From positions 87,659 to 151,658 of the forward strand of contig JAMJFZ010000086.1 in NCBI GenBank assembly GCA_026225945.1: a DNA stretch of 64,000 bases, in the 5' to 3' direction. Below are positions 8,830 to 19,830 of this stretch, piece by piece. The position numbers and the translations under genes are program-made. The notes under the pieces were generated by a model that was not told where the DNA came from, searched no databases, and saw only the letters and a program-made list of their open reading frames with translations. Each line of letters starts with the position of its first letter. The first letter of the stretch is position 1. Source of the stretch: Cricetomys ansorgei. Its lineage: Eukaryota > Chordata > Mammalia > Rodentia > Nesomyidae.

Positions 8830-9360
8830 CTCGCACAGGCGAGGGCCTCAAACGGCCAGCTTGCCTCCCTGGCCGGGTCGCTGGCCGTCAGGGCATCGCC
8901 GAGGGGCGGCTCCCCCCCCCCGGGTCCCTGGCGCGCTCCCCCCGCCTCCGCACCAGCGCACCTGGCCGCTGGGTCCTGGGCGCCTGGTCCTCACCACGCG
9001 CCTCCTTTGCCTCTCGCTGTGCCTCCCTGCGTGCGCCTCCCTGCCGCTGCCTCTCTCCGGCCAGGCCGGCCCCGGGGGTCTCTCTCGGTCTCCCCGCGTC
9101 TCCATAGGTCCCCTCGCTGGTCGCCGCTGTCCCTCTGGTGGCCCGGGTAGGCGCGATGAGCGGCGCCTGCTCGAGCTATGTGAGCGTGGAGCAGGACTTG
9201 GTGCGTGGCTTCAGCTGCCCGTGGCCCGGGGGCGGGGCGGCGGCAGTCTTTTGCTGTGGCTTCCGTGACCACAAGTACTGCTGCGACGACCCACACAGCT
9301 TCTTCCCCTATGAGCACAGCTACATGTGGTGGCTCAGGTACGGGCCCTAACCCCACCTCG
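8830..9360 (+). promoter_or_regulatory. Shisal2a: CpG island promoter of Shisal2a
   Basis: GC content and CpG density jump sharply relative to both flanks, with several CGCC/GGCG runs and no TATA box. The island covers the region before and including coding exon 1, the common architecture of a broadly competent vertebrate promoter. The transcription start cannot be placed from sequence. Confidence 0.75.
9156..9337 (+). CDS. Shisal2a: Shisa-like protein 2A, coding exon 1 (partial)
   Basis: This exon encodes the first 60 residues of a Shisa-like 2A (formerly FAM159A) protein, a small single-pass membrane protein of poorly known role related to the SHISA adaptors. Seen in the sequence: start at 9,156 in a 'gcgcgATGag' context, 'MSGACSSYVSVEQD', then the cysteine-rich extracellular block with 'FCCGFRDHKYCCDD' and 'FFPYEHSYMWWL'. 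The pattern of paired cysteines and the WW just before the expected membrane segment are family hallmarks. An upstream in-frame ATG (9,138) exists, but 9,156 gives the family N-terminus. The exon ends CAG|GTACGG (donor at 9,338), phase 2, so the next exon must complete a serine codon and supply the transmembrane helix. I did not find that exon in the window. The frame is intact, so this looks like a functional gene rather than a retrocopy. Confidence 0.92.
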
Positions 9361-9933
9361 AAGCCCTTCTCCCGCCTCAGCCGCCTCGCCCACCCGCCTC
9401 CTGCTAGACCTCCACTTTCACCCAAGTGCCCATCCCTCCAGCCATCCTAACTCCCCATCGCAGCTACTGACCCCATCGCACCCTGGAAGCCCCATCTGAA
9501 CTCTTCCTTCATCCTGACCCCAACCATTATGTGGAACCATGCTCGAACCTGACCCACACTACCCCAGAGTTCTCACTCCGCCCCTTCTCTGAACTTCGTT
9601 CTGCCATCTCCCTCAACCCAACCCCAAATCACAAGGCAGCTCTGACCCTAGCAGCAAACTCTATCTTCAGACACACAGAGGAATCACAAACTCTACCCTA
9701 GTCCTCACACAGATGCTCACCCATCTGTTCCAGGGCCCAACCCCAAACCTTTACGAGCAACCGATTACTACCCCAGGACTGTCACCTGCCCCAGCCTCCA
9801 CGTCAAGCCTGCCTGCAACCCGCCTCAGCTGTCTGTCTACCCACATTTTGGCGGCAATGGGCTTTAGATCTACATCCAACCACAACCTCAACCCTTCATC
9901 ACAGTGAGAGTCTAACCCTGCCACCTTGGTACA
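9338..9933 (+). other. Shisal2a: Start of Shisal2a intron 1
   Basis: C-rich, moderately repetitive non-coding DNA directly after the GTACGG donor, rich in 'aacc' and 'ccca' words. No second exon is seen in it. Confidence 0.6.

Positions 9934-9990
<57 letters not shown>
9934..9990 (+). repeat. (TG)n microsatellite
   Basis: About 23 TG dinucleotides with one TTTG interruption, ending in TATG repeats. The complementary (CA)n reads open in the other strand only because the repeat has no stops. Confidence 0.97.
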
Positions 9991-9991
<1 letters not shown>

Positions 9992-10895
9992 TTTCTGGGA
10001 GTCCCAATACCCTGGTAACATAGATGAAGTCTGTCTGACAAGGTTCCAGACTTCCTGGACAGGGAATTATGGCTCACTAGCCATTTTGCCCCTTTCTTCC
10101 CTTTGCTGTAATGGCTACAAAATTCCTTTAATCTGTAATGACAATGTTTAGACGTCCTAGTAATATCTGAGCTGGCTGCTGTTTACTGGGAAGGGGGCGC
10201 ACCCGTTTTTACTCAAAAGTAATTGTCATTGTAAAATACCTTGCAGGCTTCTAAGTCCTCGCATGTGTAGAGCTATGTATTTATACTGATAGTACATTGT
10301 AAAGGCTATTCCTGGTGTGGGTATTGGTCCTCCCAAGAAGAGTCACGCCTTTAACAGATAGAAGCAAATAGAGCCTAAATAGAGTAAAATAAATATTCAC
10401 TAAAGAGCAAAAACTGTAAAATAAAAACTTTCTTTGGTGTCTACATTGCACCCTGCTCTGTTTGAGGCTGATGTAGATATTATTCCAGCAAACAGTAACA
10501 TTCAACCAATTATGGGTTTTTGAGTCCAATGTTCTTTCATAGTAAACAAGATAACCATGAAGTTTGTAAGTCACAGGAGAAAGGACACCCATCTCCTTCT
10601 TGGGGATGATCGACTTCTAGGAGTGACTACATCTACAAATCAAGCAGGTTCCTCTGGAGGCCAGAGCAAGTTCTCCAAATCAAAAAGAACTACACTTAGC
10701 TTTTTAAAGCTTTTTACTAGAGCAGTTCTCTCTCTCTTTTCTGGTGTGTTTATCCCCTGATTATACACATTTGTCAGTCTCTTCCCCTTCTCCTTTTGGT
10801 GTGTTTTTTCCACTGGCAAGGTGCATTGTCAGTCTCTCTCTTGCTCCTTTTTTCTTAATATGTATACTGTTAATTCCCGTATTAAAAATGCTACT
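9991..10895. other. Unrecognised AT-moderate DNA
   Basis: Unique-looking sequence between the TG repeat and the foldback. No coding motif or familiar repeat seen. Confidence 0.4.
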
Positions 10896-11300
10896 GCGCG
10901 TATTTTACTACTAAAGAATTCTATGTGTCATTTTAAAGCATGATGCTGTGTGCCATTTCCTTGTGTCCCATAGAAGAATGAACTACTCTATTTGTCATTC
11001 CTCATTTTTCCTGCACTCCTACTCCCTCCTGTGTAGAGTTTTTGTGAAACCATTTGTGGAAAAGGCTGGTTCTGTCCACATATATTAATATATGTTCAAT
11101 AATTATTAAGTTATTTGCAAAGGGAAACCAGCCTTTTCTACAGATGTGGTCGTGTGGACTCTACTCAGGAAGGGAGTATGGGTGGAAAGGAAATGATGAT
11201 AGACAAAGAAATAGTTTGTTCCTCTATGGGACCCGATATGGCACACTTACACACTTTAAGAAATACACATAATCATAATTTAGAAATAAAAATGCAGGAG
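10896..11300. repeat. Long imperfect inverted repeat (foldback), centre about 11,098
   Basis: Three widely spaced arm pairs share one centre: 'gtgtgccat' at 10,948 with 'atggcacac' at 11,238; 'tgtgtagagt' at 11,030 with 'actctactca' at 11,158; 'gaaaaggctggtt' at 11,059 with its complement at 11,126. Between these the arms match with mismatches and small gaps, and weaker pairing reaches about 10,900. The short centre is AT-rich. This is either a non-autonomous DNA transposon of foldback type or an inverted duplication; I cannot name the family. Confidence 0.75.
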
Positions 11301-14300
11301 TGTTTTGAGAGGAAATTTTTACACTGCTAGAGGAGAATCAAGCCAGTAGAGCAAATTGTTGCTTGCAAAAACTTCTAAAGGGCCAGCATTCATTTTAGGT
11401 ATAGAGAGGGTGTTCTGTAATTTCCAGTCTTCTCAGCAGGGTCTATCCTGGTATGCAGGTGTGATCTAGGATGAAGCCAGCATCATCTCTCCTGTAGCCT
11501 GCAAATCTCAAGGTGATTTCAAAGAACACATGAAAGAACATTTGAGATAAAGTCCCGCCAGTGGTTGGAAGCTCCTTTCAGCTGAATTCAGATCTCCGGG
11601 GGTGGATTCATTTTAGATGTGCTAATTTTACTGTTAGCCTGGAGCATTAACATCTTGCCATCAGGAAGTGCTGTGATATGCTTATGATATGCTTTCTGTA
11701 TGCAATAGATAACGCTTGCATATGCCAGTACTTAAAGAAAAATAACCTGTGAAGTTTTCAGATGAAATGGCTTTATTCCTTTCCCAGCCAACAAGCGCCA
11801 ACTCTGGTAGGCCATGCAGACATTCTCATTACAGATGAAATTTCAGAAAAGAAGGGGAGAAATATAGCCGATGAACTAAAATTTCCCTATATAAAGAATC
11901 TGGAACTCTGTGAAGGAGACTCTGTTTAGCATCAGGGATATTCATAGGCCTCAGCAAGTTGCAAATACATATTATTGAAAATATATATTGGATATATATT
12001 TAATTTTAACTAAATTGATAAAGAGGTGTATTATGAAAGTCATTTTCCACTAAAATTAGATGTTATAATTTTTAATAAATAGTACATTATTGAGCCATAA
12101 TTTAATATAAAATAAGCCACTTATCTCTTTGCACTGGAAGAACTGAGGCTTTTTTCTCCTTGTTAATAAGTTACAGTGGCTGACAGTACAGGCATCACCT
12201 ATGATTCCTGACTTATATTTTACAATGTTAATTGGGGTACATAGAAAAATAACCACTTGAAATATGGGGATAAGCATAATTCACTTAATCTATCCTACAG
12301 AAGTTGATTTTCTATCTACAATTTTTGTTTTACTCTCATATAAAATTTTCAAATACGTGAATATTATATTTTAGCTTAAGTTTATAGCACATGAGCATTG
12401 ATGATATTTCTGCATTTTAAGGAAGAACTTGATTGAATAGGAGTAGAAAGAAAAGCAATATAAGTACAGGGATGCTTTCTTCCCCACTTGTTTTTCTGTT
12501 AGGAAAACTGGGAATTAGGGCAGTAACAAAATGTAAAGTCATAGAAGATAACCATGATGGCAAATATTTGGAGTAGAAAAAGGAAAATTCTGAGAAATTC
12601 CAGAGCTATTAATAAAATACAATAAAGTCTATGCAGTATTAGGAAACAATTTTTACTTCAGAATGTTCTGACTAAGAAATGTGTAAGTTGAAAAACAGTT
12701 TACTAAAGAAGTGAGAGAGTTTCCTAGTCCTTTGACGGAAATATGTACAAAATGAAAGAACAGCAGTTGGGAAAAGAGAAATCTATAAATTTAACTAAAA
12801 AGATGTAGTCTTCACAATCTGAAATAAACTAGGGTGGTCATTTTATGAGGACACACACACCTATTTATTGGTATGTGATATTAAATTCACATTAGGATAA
12901 AATCATGGGAGACCCACCTAACTATCACTAACTAAAAAGTAACATAGAAGGGACAGGTATCATTATTGAATCCCAAAAATGAAAGATCATATGATTTATC
13001 CTGTGTTCTCAAGTATATTAATAGAAAAATGAAAACAATTTATTATGAAATAAACATGTAACTTGTCATACTGAGTAGTGAGCTTGTATAGTCCACATCA
13101 ACATCAAATTTTAAAGAATAGAAGAGATCCTGGTTGTGATTTTTTGATGTTGACTGCCAGGTAAATGTTTGCATTAATCTAATTGTTTGGAGTAAACATC
13201 AACAACAACAAAACACTCAAACAGCCTATTCAGTGCCTGTTATACGACATGAGAGTAGATTACTGTCAATCTAGGGTTCTTTGGAAAAGTACTCCTAGAA
13301 ACCATTTTAGAATTTGTAAGCCTCTTCAAAATTTGCAAGATCAATCAATACTGAGGAAATTGTCAAAATAATGGTGTTGAAATCAATTTGAGAAAATGAA
13401 GCATGCTTCTAATATGGGCATTCCCCCAGAGTTTTCAGTATACATGAACCTTGCAGGAAATTATGAAGGTTGGTAATTATGCAGCTGTGACAAATACTGT
13501 TGGATCTCAGGGAAAGACCATCTTAATTGGATGCACAAACTGAGGAACCAATCAAGATAAATTGAAGAGAGTAAAAGTAAAGAAAGTGTGTCTTTCCTCC
13601 AGACCATGCAGAATTAATACAAGAAGTTTCTGTTTATCATCTTTCCTGGATAATGTATTAATTCAAAGACTTATTAGACTTCAAGTGTTTGCCAACTCTC
13701 AAAATGAGAGGATTTTAATGAATATAGCATTACATATGACTATATTTATGTTTTGTTATATTTTGGGTAATTATGATAAAACATGTGCTCTATTCCTTTG
13801 CCACATGGAGTAAGCATTGCCTAGGCTTTTCTATGTTTGTCTAGGACCTATGAAGGAACATCTCTTCAAAATCCACAGGTAGGCAATAGAAATGCAGTGA
13901 TCAACATATGCTGGGCCTAAGAGATTATTTGATCCACAGTAGAAAAATGGTCCAGCATAGCACCATCTACCGTTTGCTCCTAACCATAAACAAATAGCTC
14001 AATTGATCCAATTTTGTGCCCATAAATGGTTTAAAGTTTTAGAGTCCCATAACAGTCAATAGTGATGGGGCAGAATTATTCCTAGGATAAAATTGTTCAC
14101 TACAGGGATTTATATATGGTGGTGTCTTGTCTTTATTTTATACATTACGATTCTCTTTTGATGATTTCTTTGGTATACGAAATAAACATTTCTACATGCT
14201 GCATGAGAGGTAGCAAATAGTGGCTATCTCCTCACCTGCTTATTACCAGTGTCAGATAGTTCTTTGGCAGAGGAAACACTTGTAATAATATGTAAATCAT

Positions 14301-14600
14301 TCTTGTTAAGAAAAGAGTATCTCAATATTGTGTCAAACATTGAGGATTTCATACTTACTTAGAAAAAGGAAAGAAATGAACTCCATGTGCACCCAATTGT
14401 GTGAGGGTAGAAAATCAATCTGTACCAAATATAAGGAAAGGCAAAATAGTTGGCAAATTTTAAAATTTTTAACATCATGAAACAAAAATATCATGTATAT
14501 AGTGATTTAACATGCTGATCAACTACAAAGAATCTTTAATTCACAGAAACATGATTGCAGTTGAAGAGAATCCATTGAGTGAAGAACAGTGATAAAAAAC
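11301..14600. other. AT-rich DNA, nothing recognised
   Basis: No SINE landmarks, no exon-like frame and no simple repeat of note. Open frames are under 90 codons and lack conserved motifs. Old, decayed LINE or LTR sequence may be hidden here. Confidence 0.4.
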
Positions 14601-14605
14601 TAAGA

Positions 14606-14646
14606 GATTTTATTTTATTTTATTTTATTTTATTATTTTATTTTTT
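14606..14646 (+). repeat. (TTTTA)n microsatellite
   Basis: Seven to eight TTTTA units with one short irregularity. Confidence 0.95.
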
Positions 14647-14937
14647 CCCTTATGTATTCACAAGGCAAACTATGGACATTTTCCAGGATTTTGGTACTTT
14701 GGGAAAAGGAAATAAACTGGCTTTTCTGTCTACAATACATGATTTCTAAATTGATATAGTTTCTGGGAAGTGCTAAAACGATTCTAAAATTAGACTAGAT
14801 TAAGAGATGTTTTAATTTAATGAGATACAGAAAAATTCTGCCAGACTGTGATTACAGTTTGTTCCTAAATTTACACTTAGTATTTTAGGATACTAAGTGA
14901 CACTAAAATTATATTTGCATTTCAAAATTATACAACT

Positions 14938-15090
14938 TAATTTTTTGACACAGAGTTTCTCTGCTTAACTCTGGCTGTACCGGAAATCATTCTGTAGAGC
15001 ATGCTGGCCTCAAACTCACAGAGAGCTGCCTTCTTCTGCCTCCAAAGTGCTGAGATTAAAGGCATGCACCTTTCAGCAACAACCAGTATT
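14938..15090 (-). mobile_element. B1 SINE
   Basis: Antisense B1: 'gacacagagtttctctgctt', 'agcatgctggcctcaaactc', 'agtgctgagattaaaggcat'. The only clear SINE between 9.4 and 43 kb. Confidence 0.85.
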
Positions 15091-16734
15091 TATGGTTACT
15101 TGTTGATGATTAATAACTGTATAGATTATGTAACATGAAAGTATTGAAAACCAAGCTTGGGGATAAAAACATAGATCCTGCATATACATCTTAGACTTTG
15201 TTTCTATTATCACTTTTTATATACTGTTATCTGTCCATCTATTGATAAACTTTTCCTTTTAACAAAACAATGTGTTGTATCTTCTCTATTACTTTTGAAT
15301 TAGTTACAGGATGGAATGCATATGTCTAAAATAAAAAAATGAAAACGTAGAAGAATGATCTTCCATAGACCATAAAATGGTAATATTTCATGTTATTGAC
15401 AATCAGCCTAATTAATATTCATAATGCTGAATGGGTAATATAAGAACAGAAATGTCAATAAAATCAATGACATCGCCTCTTTAAATGCACTTGAATTTAC
15501 CAGAAGAAAAATGTTGAGAATAACAAAATTCACATGGAGGAAAAAAGGTCCATTAATATCCCAAGCAATAGTAAACTTAAAAAAAAAAAGAGAATTTCAC
15601 AATAAATTTTAATTTGAAGCAACCTGACTGGTTTATTGAGTGACGTAAAATTTAAGGATATGCAAAACATAAAATTACACAAAAAAACCAATTTATTTAA
15701 AGATTCAAAGACACACACATACAAACACAGATAATTTGCACTTAAATTATATATAAATATTTCCATTGGTTTTCAATTGGTTTATTTAGATTTGTGGAAC
15801 ATAGGTAGATGAAATATTTTATTCCTATATTGACTAGGTTTTCAGATGTTCAACTAAATTCTAACTGAAGAGTGATATATCTTCACAGTCATACACGAGT
15901 AAGTACGTTTTAATCAGAACCACATTTTTGGAAATGAGGTTCTGAATGCAATAACAGCAAGCTTGAGAAATGAAAATATCCACATGAAAATCAACAGGGT
16001 ACTTGACCCTTCCTGATTTTCAATCCACTTTTCCAAAAGTATAAAACAAATTCAAAAACATGAGATATAAACTATGATAGGTGCCACAATGGTGAATTTC
16101 CTCCTTATTAGTAATTCCAGGGATAGCATAGATAACACATTTGTAAAAACTTCCAATAATTTTTCCATTAAGATGGCCTGTCTGTATCTCAAATAATATT
16201 CTCTCCCAAACTCATTTTTTATGGACTCTCTGCTTTAGTCCTACAATTTCAAAACAGGAATCTGCGCATATATCTTGCTCATATATACACCTATAAAATA
16301 TGTTCAACATTCTCTGCCCAGCTGAATGGTATCTAGGATCTCCCCAAAGCTGGTAGATTTATTAAATGTATCCAGAGTTCTAAAATTCAGAATTGCAAAG
16401 TTTATAGAAAGTACCTTTTCCCAGTGCACCATGGGAAGACCATTTCTGTGAACATAGGTACTTGATTTTTATCAGCAATCATTCCTTGCTTTGTGGCTAC
16501 ATGTTCCCAATTTTTACAAACTTGACATTCAGATTTTATCTCTGTATTTATCACTGTGATATGTATTTTCTCATTTAAATATCCAAGCGACCATACTTTG
16601 CTGTACAGATCTTACTTTGATTATTTGGGTCATCTCTTTTTCTTCCTGCCAACTTGGCCAAAGGCTTATCTACCTGTCTTCTTTATGATATTAATGAATC
16701 AACTGTAATATGCAGAATTAGACTACCCTGGGTA
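15091..16734. other. AT-rich DNA, nothing firmly recognised
   Basis: Near 16,650 'ttggccaaaggcttatctac' recalls an antisense L1 ORF2 segment, but the match is too short to call. Confidence 0.35.
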
Positions 16735-16990
16735 AAAGTCCCCTTATTTGTTGTCCAATGTTGAGTTCTCAACACTGAAGCAATATATACAATCAACAAA
16801 AACAGATTAACTATGTTGTATGAAAATATTTTATATACACATGTGTAGGCATTATGTATATATATGTAACAATAACAACCAATAAAGACAGGATACCAAT
16901 TGGAGAATAAAGGGGATATGAGAGAAGTTTGATGGACAGGAGTGGCTTGATGGAGGAAAGAGTATGTGAAAAGTAACTTAATAGTATTTA
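16735..16990 (+). mobile_element. L1 LINE 3' UTR fragment
   Basis: 'ttgtccaatgttgagttctc', 'caatatatacaatcaacaaa' and 'taacaataacaaccaataaa' follow the end of rodent L1 3' UTRs. The following G-rich end 'gagagaagtttgatgg' is degraded. Confidence 0.6.
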
Positions 16991-17499
16991 ACTTAAAAAA
17001 TGCAAGACTCCTTCACAGGCTAATTTCAAAAAAATCCACAATTATATACAAAAAATGTTAAAATCTCTTATCATCCACATTGAAAAAAAAAGGAAAGTAT
17101 CAGAAAACAAAGTCATAAATAGTGTAGGTTTAAATTTCACTTCTGGAAAAGTACTGAATGCTGCCTTGTGTCTGTATTCTGAGATTCAGACTTTTTTATA
17201 CAGTTTATTTTATTCAATTTCTGCCATTCTCACAAGGTGTTTTATTCATCAACTTATTTGTTCAGCAGTAGTTTGACTTGGACTCATAGTAACTGTTCTA
17301 CTGTGAAGGACAATTGACATTTCAAGATTGTCACTTCCTACCAGTCTTAATTCCCCTGTCATTACCAGGATTCAAAGCAAAATAATGACAATACATCAAA
17401 AAGGTTAAAAGTCATTAAAAAATATTTTTAAATAGAATTAAGCTGCCTTGTTGAAGTAAATATTTTTTCTTCTAAAAATATTTGACAAATATGTCAAAA

Positions 17500-18170
17500 A
17501 CAAACTGGAGAAAAAATATTTTCAGCAATTGGTTCAGGAAAAATTGGATGTTTGTGTGAGAGGAATGAAAGTAGACAAGTAAACTTACATCAATCACCTT
17601 GCACAAAAATTAAATCCAAATGGATCAATGACATAAACATGAAATCTGAAACACTGAGATTGCTAATAAGAGAACATGTGAATTAACCTACAGAATATAT
17701 GTGCAGAACTTCTTGCACAGGACTCCATTTTCCAAAGAATTCAGTTCAACAATTGATCAGACTATTACAAAATATTATAAAGTTTCTTCACAGCCAAGGA
17801 AACATTCAACAGGAAGTGAACAGAATGGGAGAGAATATTTGATATCTGTATATCTTACAAAGGGATAATATCCAGAGTATTTAAAGACCTCAAGAAATAA
17901 AAGTAAACATTCCAAAAGGGTTATTGGAGAAACGATCTTGGGACCACAATAGAGGGTCAGGAGAAGAAAACATTTACTAAATACTATCTCAAAAACTGTT
18001 TACTGTCCCCAGGAATTAATGAAAAACAAATCAAAACAACTCAGATATTCCATCTTACTCCATTCAAATTGGAAAATTTAACAGAACAACTAATAAAATA
18101 TGCTAGAATAGTGTGGAATAAAGAGAACCCTAACAGATTAAAGATTAAATAAATTTGGAAATGGAATATT
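17500..18170 (+). mobile_element. L1 LINE, ORF2 3'-end remnant
   Basis: Ordered L1 ORF2 blocks: 'atccaaatggatcaatgaca', 'gtttcttcacagccaaggaa', 'gggataatatccagagtatt', 'taaagacctcaagaaataaa', 'aacaaatcaaaacaactcag', 'attccatcttactcca'. Many stops and deletions; it encodes no working endonuclease or reverse transcriptase. Confidence 0.8.
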
Positions 18171-18356
18171 GGGTGAACACTTCCAATTGGGAAAATAACC
18201 GAGTAGGAGGATGGAAAATTTATCCCAACATTTTTTAATAAGGCCTCAAGAAACCATTAATTTATACTTAGTTATATAAAATATGAATGTATATATATAT
18301 ATACACACTATCCTTTATCTATATTAACATTCTAATTAACAACTATCACTGTTTAC

Positions 18357-18358
<2 letters not shown>

Positions 18359-18393
<35 letters not shown>

Positions 18394-18400
18394 TGTTTGT
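18359..18400 (+). repeat. (TG)n microsatellite
   Basis: About 16 TG dinucleotides, ending in a diverged TGTTTGTG, within the L1-derived stretch. Confidence 0.95.
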
Positions 18401-18599
18401 GTATTTTTATAGGAGGTCACCCAGTAGGACTAACAAAGAGTCCCACAAGAAAAGCAGACTAATAAAAATTTGAATATCATACACAGAACACTTCCTTTTA
18501 AGTGCTTGCACACATTAAGCCAAGTGACTCTAGAAACTATTCATATTATTGTTTTGTTTTGTTTCATGGCCTTTATTTCTGAAGATAGTGCACACTAAG

Positions 18600-19830
18600 A
18601 CACAAGACACAGATCATTCTAGCTGGCTCTGACATGAAAGCTTCTTTCATGTAGTCTAGCATCGATGCTTTCAGAAAATTCTATCAATGCTAACAAGGGA
18701 TGGAAGGAATTATCCACTCTATCCACTGGAACATCTATGAATCATAACAATTACCAACATGACAAGAATTGTACAATGGAGCACTGATTGACATTCACAT
18801 CTTGGTTGCAAATACAACTGTCTAATTGGATCATAGGGCCCTCAGCAGGAGGGAAAATCATATCTGATACTGGGAGTCTATTAAACCACCAAGACCTATT
18901 AAGATTATGATGCATAAAAATTGCCTACTCCCATCATTTTGCTAGATAAGTCTAATTCCATTATACATTCTAAATGTTTTTTTTTCCGCCAAGATTTGTA
19001 TAGCTGTGACTCTTCAGTAAGGACACTTTTCTTTATAGCAAATAAACAAAAGGTAAAAACCCACGTATGAACACAAGGCACATATAAATAGATCATAAGT
19101 AACCCAGCCAGAATAGATATATCAGCAATAGAGCTCCTCCATCTATGGCACACAGACTATTACAGGAGAGTAAACTAGAAAGATTCTAAAAGGCAAAATA
19201 ACAGAATGTCTGCACTCATATAGTCTGTCCTATAAAGAAACCTTACAATCAAGACTGTAACAATGCTGATAAAAATAAGCATGGAAATATGGAAGGGAAC
19301 TATTTCAAGCTGTCCCAACCATAGAAAAAGATCTGGAAGAGGCTAATAACTGCTGAGAATTGGGAACCAAGCTTTTTTCAGAGAAGAGCTCCCTGACTGG
19401 TGTCTAGTGCAGAGTGATCAGGCCTGTATGTCAAATGCAGATACTTATCAGTTTCTCCATTCCTCCAAGTCCAATCTTTTGGTCTTGTCCCTTTTTCTAC
19501 AGCTGAACAGATGGGGTACTCTTCCCCAACCATTTCCATTTTCCCTGGTGGATCACACATATCTTCAGTTATCAATTGTGTAACCATATATACCCATAAA
19601 ACAAAAAACAGAATCTGAAATTGGAACATATAAAATTATATATATACATATGTGTGTGTGTTTGTATGTGTGTTTGCGTGTCTGTTTATGTGATAATAAA
19701 AACCAAAGAAAAATGGCATATATTCTTGGAATAGGGTCACGTGAGGAGTTCCTGCTGGGAGAGAATGGATGGAAGAAAGATGGGAGAGCTGTGATGAATT
19801 TCTTTTACAAATGAAACCTTATATTGTGCA
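18600..19830 (+). mobile_element. L1 LINE 3' UTR, continuing from 17,500
   Basis: 'actgctgagaattgggaacc', 'agagctccctgactggtgtc' and 'agtgcagagtgatcaggcct' parallel the L1 3' UTR order, then a TATATG/TGTG run and a terminal 'gggagagaatgg' block. Together with 17,500-18,170 this is one old sense L1 3' end. Confidence 0.6.

Noticed and set aside
8726..9268. 180-codon frame and several overlapping frames in the CpG island
   Set aside because: GC-rich DNA has few stops. The real frame is the Shisal2a one with its family motif and donor.
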